Part shown: piece by piece, positions 16,513-23,563 of the stretch | Layout: each line of letters starts with the position of its first letter | Numbering within the stretch: position 1 is the stretch's first letter | Assembly (NCBI GenBank): GCA_015060115.1 | Contig: SUZB01000023.1 | Location: forward strand, 1-34,947 | From: Rikenellaceae bacterium | GTDB taxonomy: Bacteria > Bacteroidota > Bacteroidia > Bacteroidales > Rikenellaceae | DNA: 34,947 bases | Reading direction: 5' to 3' | Notes under the pieces: model-generated | Seen by the model: only the letters and a program-made list of their open reading frames with translations | Told to the model about the DNA's origin: nothing | The model's database searches: none | Position numbers and translations under genes: made by a program

Positions 16513-16541
16513 CAAAGATAATACGCACTATATGCCAAAAA
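16513..16541 (-). promoter_or_regulatory. Promoter of the WYL-nuclease cassette
   Basis: TATCTTTG on the minus strand (16520-16513) is an exact -7 element. A T-run with TTTG (16541-16536) lies 15-17 bases upstream, slightly closer than the consensus 19. The ATG at 16488 is 25 nt downstream of the -7 element. Confidence 0.65.
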
Positions 16542-16591
16542 GTTGCAGATAGTCCGAGAAATTTGCAATTTTTTTGCACTTTTTGGTGGCA
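16533..16591. promoter_or_regulatory. Inverted-repeat operator candidate for the WYL regulator
   Basis: TGCCAAAAAGTTGCA (16533-16547) is mirrored by TGCACTTTTTGGTGGCA (16575-16591), with a two-base insertion in the second arm. The left arm overlaps the -33 region. Between them, TTGCA (16543-16547) and TTTGCAA form a second inner symmetry. A binding site for the adjacent regulator is the simplest reading. Confidence 0.5.
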
Positions 16592-16616
16592 CTCTGCCAA
16601 AATGTTGTATAGCCCT

Positions 16617-16643
16617 ATGAAAAAGGGGACTGAAAGCCCCCTT
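16617..16643 (-). terminator. Intrinsic terminator downstream of the aminotransferase
   Basis: On the minus strand, AAGGGGG pairs with CCCCTT around the loop CTTTCAGT, and T residues (TTTTT) follow directly. It lies about 120 bases past the aminotransferase stop, after the tandem arrays at 16693-16767. It would also insulate the WYL promoter region. Confidence 0.6.
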
Positions 16644-16692
16644 AAATTACGCTCAACTAATTGTTAGAAACTTTTGCTCTTTGCTCTCTCTC

Positions 16693-16767
16693 GTCTCTGT
16701 GGTCTTATCGTCTTACTTGTCCTAAAAAATCTCTAACAACTAATAACTAACAACTAAAAACTCACAA
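16693..16767. repeat. Paired tandem arrays: nonamer GTCTTACTT type and heptamer CTAACAA type
   Basis: GTC recurs at 16693, 16702, 16710 and 16719 with 8-9-bp spacing and units close to GTCTTACTT, the same type as at 14024-14058. From 16733 five 7-bp units follow: CTAACAA, CTAATAA, CTAACAA, CTAAAAA and CTCACAA. The last runs into the aminotransferase stop codon. A matching heptamer array lies at 34836-34870. Confidence 0.75.
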
Positions 16768-17955
16768 TCTATCGAGCGAATGCTCGATAATTGTGCAACA
16801 CTCCTCGATTTCCGACTCCGTGATGGTGAGGGGTGGTGAGATGCGGAAGGCGGTGTCGCAGTAGAGGAACCAGTCGCTCATAATGCCCTCCTCCTTGAAG
16901 ATCTCCATCAGCTTATAGAGGTGCTCCGACTCTCCAAGCTCCAATGCCATTAATAGTCCTGAGCGACGAATCTCCAAGATGCGAGGGTGCTTTTTTAGGC
17001 GCTCCTCGAACATTGCGCCCTTATGCTCAACGCTATCGACAATGTTGTTGTCCACAAGGTAGTTAAGCGCGGCAAGGCCTGCGGCGCAACATACGGGGTG
17101 GCCACCAAAGGTGGTGATATGGCCGAGGCAGGGGTGATGGGTGAAATCCTCCAATATTGTGCGTTTTGAGGCTACGCCACCAAGGGGCATACCGCCACCA
17201 AAGGCCTTTGCCAAGCAGACAATATCGGGCTCGATGCCATACTTTACGGAGGCGAACATTGCGCCTGTGCGACCCATGCCAGTCTGTATCTCATCGAAGA
17301 TAAGCATCGCGCCAACCTCCGTGCAACGGCTACGCAGAGCCTTGAGCCACTCAGGGTTGGGGAGCCTTACGCCCGCCTCGCCCTGCACAACCTCGCACAA
17401 TACTCCTGCGGTGCGCTCGGTGATAAGGCCGAGGTCGTCAAAAGAGTTGAAATTGATAGACTTAACATCGGGGAGCAGGGGTCGAAACTCCGACTTCCAC
17501 TCCTCGCCCTCAGGCGTTCCCATCATCGACATAGCGCCGTGTGTCGAGCCGTGATAGGCACGGCGCATCGAGATAAGCTCGGTGCGACCGGTATGGCGCT
17601 TTGCGAGTTTTAGCGCCACCTCGACAGCCTCGGCACCAGAGTTTACGAAGTAGACGCAGTCGATGTCGCCGGGGAGCAACTCGGCAATGCGGTGGGCATA
17701 CTCCACTTGGGGTCTTTCGACCATCTCGCCATATACCATAATATGCATATAGTCTGCCACTTGCTCTTGTACAGCCTTGACAACCACTGGGTTGGCGTGG
17801 CCTACATTGCTCACTGAGACACCTGCCACAAGGTCGAAATATCGCTTGCCCTCAGGCGTATAGAAGAACGAGCCCTCGGCACGCGCCACCTCAATGAGCA
17901 TCGGCGATGGCGAGGTCTGCCCAACATTTTCCAAAAACTGCTTTCGAAGTATCAT
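16762..17955 (-). CDS. Class III PLP-dependent aminotransferase (acetylornithine aminotransferase-like)
   Basis: The protein has 397 residues. VYFVNSGAEAVEVALKLAK near 106-124 is the cofactor phosphate-binding region. AYHGSTHGAMSMMG follows, then LIFDEIQTGMGRTG near 219-232 with the cofactor-ring aspartate. VCLAKAFGGGMPLGG near 247-261 holds the Schiff-base lysine. This is the class III family of acetylornithine, ornithine and 4-aminobutyrate aminotransferases. The precise amino donor cannot be told from sequence. No other arginine-synthesis gene is nearby. It starts 8 bp after the end of the restriction-modification operon on the same strand, so it is probably co-transcribed with those genes or read through from rsgA/trmH. 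Confidence 0.87.
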   Translation of the reverse strand: MILRKQFLENVGQTSPSPMLIEVARAEGSFFYTPEGKRYFDLVAGVSVSNVGHANPVVVKAVQEQVADYMHIMVYGEMVERPQVEYAHRIAELLPGDIDCVYFVNSGAEAVEVALKLAKRHTGRTELISMRRAYHGSTHGAMSMMGTPEGEEWKSEFRPLLPDVKSINFNSFDDLGLITERTAGVLCEVVQGEAGVRLPNPEWLKALRSRCTEVGAMLIFDEIQTGMGRTGAMFASVKYGIEPDIVCLAKAFGGGMPLGGVASKRTILEDFTHHPCLGHITTFGGHPVCCAAGLAALNYLVDNNIVDSVEHKGAMFEERLKKHPRILEIRRSGLLMALELGESEHLYKLMEIFKEEGIMSDWFLYCDTAFRISPPLTITESEIEECCTIIEHSLDRL

Positions 17956-17963
17956 AATTATTA

Positions 17964-18851
17964 TTAAAATGGAAGCTCACAACAATAATCAGACATTATA
18001 TCTGCGACAATGTTATTTTCGGACTTTGTATTGCTATATATAGTTGACTGCTTCTGTAATTTGGTGATATATTCTGCTCGTTTTGCAGAATCTTCAATTT
18101 CTATTTTTCTTGCTTTGCTAATGTGTAGAAACTCAGATTCTTGGTCAATGCCAAGGAATCTGCGGTCAAGTAAATTTGCGGCAATTCCAGTTGTGCTACT
18201 ACCTGTGAATGGGTCAAGTATCCAAGCTCCAGGTTTTGTGGATGCAAGGATAATTCGAGACAAAACGCACAATGGCTTTTGTGTTGGGTGCTTACCGCAA
18301 GACTTCTCCCACTTTGCAATTGCAGGCAAATTCCAAACATCACGCATTTGTGTGCCACCATTTATCTCCTTCATTAGTTCATAGTTGTAGTAATGAGGAG
18401 TCTTTGCCTCTTTTCTCGCCCACAGAATGTATTCTGCTGAGTGCGTAAAATAACGACACGAAAGATTCGGAGGCGGGTTAGTTTTAACCCATGTAATGCA
18501 GTTTAGAATCTTAAATCCTAGTTCAGTTAGGCAGCGGGCAATAGAAAAGATATTGTGATATGTTCCACTAACCCATATAGTGCCATCATCTTTGAGTTTG
18601 TCCCTACAAGCCGAAAGCCACTCCTTGTCAAAGGCGTAGTCTACATCTGCTCCTTGTGATCTATCCCAATCTCCCTTATTAACACGGACCATCTTGCCAC
18701 TTTGTACGCTTATACCTCCATTCGATAAGTGATATGGCGGGTCAGCAAAGATCATATCGAACTTAAATTCAAACGAATTTAGTAGTTCGATACAATCTCC
18801 TTGTAAGAGCGTAAAATTACGGTCAGTGGATTTGTAAAATGGGATTATCAT
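17964..18851 (-). CDS. DpnA-type site-specific DNA adenine methyltransferase (beta class)
   Basis: The protein has 295 residues. Motif IV DPPY is at 37-40 and motif I-like DPFTGSSTTG at 213-222, so the catalytic motif precedes the AdoMet motif, the order of the beta class. It is the class of M.DpnA, the second GATC methyltransferase of DpnII systems, which also modifies single-stranded DNA. GKHPTQKP (187-194) is another conserved stretch. It should methylate adenine N6 in GATC. Its ATG overlaps the stop of the 174-residue unknown gene (ATGA). Neighbours include a Dam-type enzyme and the DpnII nuclease. The gene is A+T-rich. Confidence 0.9.
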   Translation of the reverse strand: MIIPFYKSTDRNFTLLQGDCIELLNSFEFKFDMIFADPPYHLSNGGISVQSGKMVRVNKGDWDRSQGADVDYAFDKEWLSACRDKLKDDGTIWVSGTYHNIFSIARCLTELGFKILNCITWVKTNPPPNLSCRYFTHSAEYILWARKEAKTPHYYNYELMKEINGGTQMRDVWNLPAIAKWEKSCGKHPTQKPLCVLSRIILASTKPGAWILDPFTGSSTTGIAANLLDRRFLGIDQESEFLHISKARKIEIEDSAKRAEYITKLQKQSTIYSNTKSENNIVADIMSDYCCELPF

Positions 18852-19372
18852 AATTTATCTCTCAGCTCTAGTAAACTTCGCCAAGACATCTTTCTACCCT
18901 CACCATTAGGGTAGTTAACATCTTCTTGCCCCCAAATCCACTTGTATACTTTTAGAAGCGTTTCGGGAAGCTCTCCTTGATTAAATTTAAGTGCATTGAT
19001 TTCATCAATAAAATCGTCGGGGTCTTCTCCGTTTTGCACTCTTTCAAGTAGCGAAAGAAGTTGCTTTGTTTGTGTAGCATCCTCTTCTGCCTTATTCTGA
19101 ATATCCTCAAAAATTTGCTTATGGGTTATTTGCCATAGCGTATTTTGCAGAGGATTGTATATGTATACCAAAAAATCCTCCTTTTTAGGTCTTCCAAATA
19201 CGCTTTTTCCACCAGGTTTGGTAATTACAATTGAGGTGCCATCTGCAATCTTTTCAACTTCATATCCTCTATATGGAAGCTCTTTTAGGCTTTGAGCAAA
19301 AATCTCTCTTGGTGCATTTTTGATGATTTTCCTTTCGAGATCTATCGAGTGTGTATATATGTTCTTAGCCAT
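18848..19372 (-). CDS. Unrecognised protein encoded inside the DpnII-type operon
   Basis: The protein has 174 residues and no family that I recognise. Residues 1-60 are basic and beta-prone (ITKPGGKSVFGRPKKEDF near 50-67), residues 68-95 are mixed, and residues 94-120 are a charged helix. The C-terminus, about 138-174, is rich in Trp (KVYKWIWGQED, then MSWRSLLELRDKL). There is no membrane segment or signal peptide. It begins four bases after the endonuclease stop and overlaps the DpnA-type gene start by ATGA, so it is embedded in the operon rather than beside it. Possible roles are control of the endonuclease or help to modification; neither is shown by sequence. Confidence 0.8.
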   Translation of the reverse strand: MAKNIYTHSIDLERKIIKNAPREIFAQSLKELPYRGYEVEKIADGTSIVITKPGGKSVFGRPKKEDFLVYIYNPLQNTLWQITHKQIFEDIQNKAEEDATQTKQLLSLLERVQNGEDPDDFIDEINALKFNQGELPETLLKVYKWIWGQEDVNYPNGEGRKMSWRSLLELRDKL

Positions 19373-19376
19373 TTGC

Positions 19377-20234
19377 TTATAGTAAGATCTTGTTGATTAT
19401 GCCATTCTCTAAGTCTTTGATATCGTATAGATTATCAAGGACTTCAAAGGTCTCTCTTAAGTTGTTCTTGGCACTTTTCCAACCGAAGCCGTCAGTGAAC
19501 CAAACAAACTTAAAATTGCTAAGTCCTTGAGTCTCTAAAGCAATTGTTTTATAGCTTCGAGCAGTCTCATTCAACTTTGAACCACTACTTGCGTAGAAAT
19601 TCGTCTCTATGCCATAGATTGTGTTAGAGCGCTTTACAACAAAATCAAATCTTTTTTCTGCTTTGCCATTGTTTGATATTGTTGAGAGGTCAATGCCCCA
19701 CTTAGACTCGATCTCTGAGATATACATCTCTTTAAAGTATGTTTCGCCTTTTACCAATCCTGCTGAAATTAGGTAGCTTTCAACTAGGTTCTCCATCAGG
19801 TGGCCTCCTCGATTCTTACGACCATTCGAATCTAGTCCAGCCTCTACGCCCAAAACATAATCAAAGAGATTGCTGACTATGCGGTTTTGTATTAGATCGA
19901 ATAGACCAGTCTTTCGCATAAATACTTTGTATTGACCAATGGAATAGTTCATCCTATCAAAATCATATACAAAGTCCCCATCTTTATCAGTTGCGAATAT
20001 TTCAGACTCTCTCTTAGCTAGTAGGATCGGAATACACTTGAGGGTATCGGGGTATTTTGCGATGATCTCCTCGAAATCTGACTCTATATTTTTAGACCCA
20101 ATTAATGAGTTTAGGATATTAAGTTCAACCTTTAGGGCATTCGCATTATTATAGACTTTCTCGAAATCTATATAATATTTATAATCTACAATATTACTTC
20201 TAAAATTAGAAAACCAAGCGTCAAAATCTCTCAT
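19377..20234 (-). CDS. DpnII/MboI-family type II restriction endonuclease (GATC)
   Basis: The protein has 285 residues from the ATG at 20234, which follows the dam stop and an AAGG; an ATG at 20255 is the alternative. It closely resembles R.DpnII (288 residues as I recall it): DFDAWFSNF at the start, then LNSLIGSKNIESDF (41-54), NGRKNRGGHLMENLV (137-151), KRFDF (194-198) and SGSKLNETARSYK (217-229). The PD-(D/E)XK core is Asp197 with Glu210-Thr-Asn212. It should cut unmethylated GATC. The methyltransferase gene dam precedes it, and the next two genes complete the operon. The gene is clearly A+T-rich. The assignment is strong. Confidence 0.92.
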   Translation of the reverse strand: MRDFDAWFSNFRSNIVDYKYYIDFEKVYNNANALKVELNILNSLIGSKNIESDFEEIIAKYPDTLKCIPILLAKRESEIFATDKDGDFVYDFDRMNYSIGQYKVFMRKTGLFDLIQNRIVSNLFDYVLGVEAGLDSNGRKNRGGHLMENLVESYLISAGLVKGETYFKEMYISEIESKWGIDLSTISNNGKAEKRFDFVVKRSNTIYGIETNFYASSGSKLNETARSYKTIALETQGLSNFKFVWFTDGFGWKSAKNNLRETFEVLDNLYDIKDLENGIINKILL

Positions 20235-20238
20235 AGCC

Positions 20239-21141
20239 TTAAATATTAGCGACATTCGAAATCATTATCTCAGATACAAATCCTCTATTATTGGGATTAG
20301 AGTTTATCATACGGGTAGCATATACCCGCTTAATCTTAAATTGATAGTATAGCTGTTCAAAAAAGGATTCGCCCGATGTCTCCTCAATAGGGTCTGAATT
20401 GCTTGCTACAAATCTTGCCTGCTTTTGAGATATGCGAGTGCAAAAATCCCTTAGACGGATTTGCTCAGCATCGTTAAATCCCTCTTTTGAGTATGATGTG
20501 AACGATGATGTCTCCGAAAGAGGTTTATATGGCGGATCGAGATAGAAGAGTGAATTTGAGGTTGCATAATCTTCCGTCTTTGCAAAGTCGCCACATAAAA
20601 TCTCAACCTTTTGTAGAAGTTCAGAAACTGCTAAAAGATTCTCCTTATCACAGATTTTTGGGTTCGCATATTTGCCGTGGGGAACATTGAACGCCCCCTT
20701 TGAATTAACACGATACAATCCGTTAAAGCAAGTTCTGTTTAAGAATATAAATAGGGCAGCATTTTCCAAATCAGAATGTCCCTTAGTATTATACTCCTTT
20801 CGCTTCTGCAAGAAATACTCTTTTCTTCCGTCAGAAGATAGCGAAATGTACTCGGTTTGTATAGTGTAAAGTCTATCAATAAGTCTCTGCACATCACACT
20901 TGATTACCTTGTATGTGCAGATTAAGTCGGGATTAATATCATTGATAACCGCGCGTTTAATATTAGAATATTTCTGCAATATCCAAAAAAGAACAGCTCC
21001 ACCACCAACGAATGGCTCTATATATGTTAGCTCTTCATAGCAATGCAAATCTTTTGGAAGAGATTTTTCTACCTCATCCAATAGTTGAGTCTTGCCACCA
21101 ACCCATTTAACAAATGGCTTTGCGATAGTTGTTTGTATCAT
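20239..21141 (-). CDS. dam: Dam-type DNA adenine methyltransferase (DpnM class, alpha)
   Basis: The protein has 300 residues. The AdoMet-binding start is KWVGGKTQLL (12-21) with FVGGGAVLF (44-52). NDIN near 67-70 follows, and the catalytic DPPY is at 202-205, the order of the alpha class. The family is the Dam/DpnM group that methylates N6-adenine in GATC. It is the first gene of the restriction-modification operon, which makes modification precede cleavage. A 56-bp gap separates it from trmH upstream, and the region lacks a clear promoter or terminator. The following endonuclease start is four bases past this stop. Confidence 0.92.
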   Translation of the reverse strand: MIQTTIAKPFVKWVGGKTQLLDEVEKSLPKDLHCYEELTYIEPFVGGGAVLFWILQKYSNIKRAVINDINPDLICTYKVIKCDVQRLIDRLYTIQTEYISLSSDGRKEYFLQKRKEYNTKGHSDLENAALFIFLNRTCFNGLYRVNSKGAFNVPHGKYANPKICDKENLLAVSELLQKVEILCGDFAKTEDYATSNSLFYLDPPYKPLSETSSFTSYSKEGFNDAEQIRLRDFCTRISQKQARFVASNSDPIEETSGESFFEQLYYQFKIKRVYATRMINSNPNNRGFVSEIMISNVANI

Positions 21142-21197
21142 AGAGCTTTACATTTATAGTATCCCTAAAATTTGTTTGTCTAATCTATATGATGGTG
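21142..21197. other. Short gap between trmH and the restriction-modification operon
   Basis: This 56-bp A+T-rich stretch holds no terminator hairpin. A weak TATAAATG-like sequence on the minus strand could be part of a promoter for dam, but it lacks the TTTG ending. The restriction-modification genes may be transcribed from both this site and read-through from trmH. Confidence 0.35.
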
Positions 21198-21920
21198 TTA
21201 TTCTGCCACCGTTAGTTTTCCGCTCTGTTCGGCACGGCGGAGGATGCCCTCGAAGTCGCGTACCGATGACATTGTCCAGCGCGTGAGGAGTTTTAGCTGC
21301 TCGGCATCGCTAAGTTGCCAGCCATCAACCGATTGGCGGATACGCTCCGAGAGCATATAGATAAGTATCGCTGCCGAGGCCGAGACATTGAGGCTCTCGA
21401 CCATACCACACATCGGAATCATCAAGAACTCGTCTGCCGCCTCGATAACCTCCTGGGAGATGCCCGCATGCTCGGTGCCAAAGACAAGGGCAAACTTACC
21501 CTTCGTAACATCGAAGCTCTCTGGTGTGGAGCTACAGCGGTGGGGTGTGGTGGCCACAATGCGGTAGCCCTCGCTCTTAAGCGCCGAGAGTGCCTCTGCT
21601 GTGGTCTCGTGGTGCTCGACATCTACCCACTTCTGCGTGCCTCGCACGATATTTACCGAGGGGTCGAATTTGCAACGATCCTCGACACAGTGTATCTGCT
21701 GTATGCCGAAGGCCTCGCAGTGGCGCATTATGGCGCTGGCATTCTGCGGGTGGAACATATTTTCGGTCATAATACGCATATAGTGGGTGCGCTGCTCAAC
21801 GGTGCGCCGAAGAGTCGTCTTGCGCTCCTCGGTGAGGAATTGTGTCATATAGTCGAGCCTTTCGCGAAGCCACTCTTCGCTATGCTCCTCGGTACGCAGT
21901 CTACTTGCGATATTTGTCAT
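21198..21920 (-). CDS. trmH: TrmH-family tRNA/rRNA 2'-O-methyltransferase
   Basis: The protein has 240 residues. The SpoU motifs are all present: NMFHPQNASAIMRHCEAFG (54-72, motif 1), LVFGTEHAGIS (motif 2) and MIPMCGMVESLNVSASAAIL (motif 3), which form the trefoil-knot AdoMet site. N-terminal and C-terminal helices about 1-45 and 200-240 match tRNA Gm18 methyltransferase TrmH. It should methylate the guanosine-18 ribose in tRNA. The start overlaps the rsgA stop by 20 bases. SpoU-family enzymes vary in RNA target, so the tRNA role is likely but not proven. Confidence 0.88.
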   Translation of the reverse strand: MTNIASRLRTEEHSEEWLRERLDYMTQFLTEERKTTLRRTVEQRTHYMRIMTENMFHPQNASAIMRHCEAFGIQQIHCVEDRCKFDPSVNIVRGTQKWVDVEHHETTAEALSALKSEGYRIVATTPHRCSSTPESFDVTKGKFALVFGTEHAGISQEVIEAADEFLMIPMCGMVESLNVSASAAILIYMLSERIRQSVDGWQLSDAEQLKLLTRWTMSSVRDFEGILRRAEQSGKLTVAE

Positions 21921-22821
21921 CTTCGTCTAATATTTTCAGGTAACTTTCGTATCTCGACCACGCCACATGCCCCTCCTTAACGGCCTCTGTTACAGCGCAT
22001 CCCGGCTCGTGGGTGTGGGTGCAGTTGTAGAAGCGGCACTCAGGGGCAAGGCGCATCATTTCGGGGAAGTAGCGGCATAGCTCCTTGTCGTCGATGTCGA
22101 TAAGGCCGAAGCCCTTGATGCCCGGGGTGTCGATGATATATCCGCCCTCAAGGGGGTACATTGTCGAGAATGTTGTGGTGTGCTTGCCCTGCTGGTGGCT
22201 ATCCGAGATTTCGCCTGTGCGGATATCCAAGGTGGGGTCTATCGAGCCTATAAGCGTTGATTTGCCTACGCCGGAGTTGCCCGCAACAAGCGTGGTGCGA
22301 CCACGAAGCATAGCGCGGATATGCTCAACACCCTCGCCCGTAGTTGATGATAGGCGTAGCACCTCGTAGCCCGCATCTTCGTATATTGCCGTGAACTCCT
22401 CGGCTTCGGCAGCCCACTCCTCGGTGAGCGTGTCGGCCTTGCCCAAGACGATGCTCACGGGGACTTTGTAGGCCTCGCAGGTAATCAAGAAGCGGTCTAC
22501 AAACTCCTTAGGCGTGGTGGGCGAGTGGAGCGTTACGATAAGCAGGGCGTGGTCGATGTTTGCCGCGATGATATGCGACTCCTTCGAGAGGTTTGAGGCA
22601 CGGCGAATGACATAGTTGCGACGAGGCACAATCTCGACAATCACGGAGCTGTCGCCATCGGGCTCAACCACTACGCGGTCGCCCACGACAACGGGATTTG
22701 TCGAGCGCACACCCTTAAGGCGCAGACGCCCACGAATACGGCAGTTTAGCGTGCCCACCTCGGTGGCAACCTCATACCAACTGCCCGTAGCGCTTGTTAC
22801 GATACCTTCGATTCTCTCCAT
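21901..22821 (-). CDS. rsgA: Ribosome small-subunit-dependent GTPase A
   Basis: The protein has 306 residues. It is a circularly permuted GTPase: the G4-like VLGKADTL (126-133) comes before G1 GNSGVGKST (181-189) and G3 DTPGIKGFG (231-239). Residues 1-70 are the OB-like domain. Near the end, Cys262, Cys267, His269 and Cys275 form the zinc knuckle. RsgA releases RbfA and checks 30S maturation, and rbfA is also in this window. It lies 4 bp after cvpA, and trmH follows with overlap, making a translation-related operon. Confidence 0.95.
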   Translation of the reverse strand: MERIEGIVTSATGSWYEVATEVGTLNCRIRGRLRLKGVRSTNPVVVGDRVVVEPDGDSSVIVEIVPRRNYVIRRASNLSKESHIIAANIDHALLIVTLHSPTTPKEFVDRFLITCEAYKVPVSIVLGKADTLTEEWAAEAEEFTAIYEDAGYEVLRLSSTTGEGVEHIRAMLRGRTTLVAGNSGVGKSTLIGSIDPTLDIRTGEISDSHQQGKHTTTFSTMYPLEGGYIIDTPGIKGFGLIDIDDKELCRYFPEMMRLAPECRFYNCTHTHEPGCAVTEAVKEGHVAWSRYESYLKILDEDDKYRK

Positions 22822-22825
22822 AGGC

Positions 22826-23488
22826 CTACTCTACATCTTCGAAAAATATCTTCTCGCGGATAGCCTTGCCCGCCTCCTCGCGGATATAACCATCTATTAG
22901 CTTGATAGTTGGCGCAATTTTAACGCCAAGGTGCACAAGGGGGAAATAGGTCGTCGAGCCCGACAGGGTCTCGTAGCTTATATATTTGTGGTGGAAGAAC
23001 TCGCGCATCTGGCCATCTACATCGCCCTCGTTGAGCGTGCGTAGCTTCTCGACAAGCTCATTCTCTCGGCCCTCGTACTCTACGAACATCTCGGCGAGCT
23101 TGTCGTTGCGAATCTCGGTGCCGAGGTTGATGCGGTCGAATACGGCAAGTAGCGAGGCCACGACAACGACCAATGTAGCGAGGCTCAACAGACCACCAAG
23201 CAACGAGTCGATGAAGCGGATAGGCTTCCAGACAACCATCATACGCACCAATGGCGCAATAATCCATACAAGCAACACGGCACACGCCACGATAAGGAAG
23301 AAACCAGCCAAGTAGGCCTTGCCGGGGTCGTCCATAACGAGTGAGCCAACCTGTGTGGCGAACTTCGGAGCAAGAAGCACAGCGGCATAGATGCCCACCA
23401 AGTGGCATAGCTCAACGATAAAGCCACGGCGTAAGCCGAGGATAAACATCCAAACAGCGAGGATAGCAACGATAATATCTATAACCAT
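22826..23488 (-). CDS. CvpA-family membrane protein
   Basis: The protein has 220 residues. Four membrane segments near 2-20, 25-45, 60-85 and 100-125 are followed by a soluble helical C-terminal domain. GLRRGFIVELCHLVGIYAA (18-36) matches the CvpA start, and RFIDSLLGGLL (96-106) the later signature. CvpA-family proteins are linked to colicin V production and envelope homeostasis. The biochemical role is unknown. The ATG at 23488 is used, since an apparent earlier start is a TTG. It faces the GH2 gene with 75 bp between the start codons. Confidence 0.85.
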   Translation of the reverse strand: MVIDIIVAILAVWMFILGLRRGFIVELCHLVGIYAAVLLAPKFATQVGSLVMDDPGKAYLAGFFLIVACAVLLVWIIAPLVRMMVVWKPIRFIDSLLGGLLSLATLVVVVASLLAVFDRINLGTEIRNDKLAEMFVEYEGRENELVEKLRTLNEGDVDGQMREFFHHKYISYETLSGSTTYFPLVHLGVKIAPTIKLIDGYIREEAGKAIREKIFFEDVE

Positions 23489-23536
23489 AGTCAAATAAAT
23501 TTCCGCACGAAGTTAGTAATTTTTTTCGTTTCTTTG

Positions 23537-23544
23537 TATCTTTG
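23537..23544 (+). promoter_or_regulatory. -7 element of the GH2-family gene promoter
   Basis: TATCTTTG is an exact -7 match 19 bases before the ATG at 23564. The -33 region about 20 bases upstream is only T-rich. It settles the start choice, since an in-frame TTG at 23534 lies inside the promoter. Confidence 0.6.
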
Positions 23545-23563
23545 CCAAGACAAAATACCTAAT

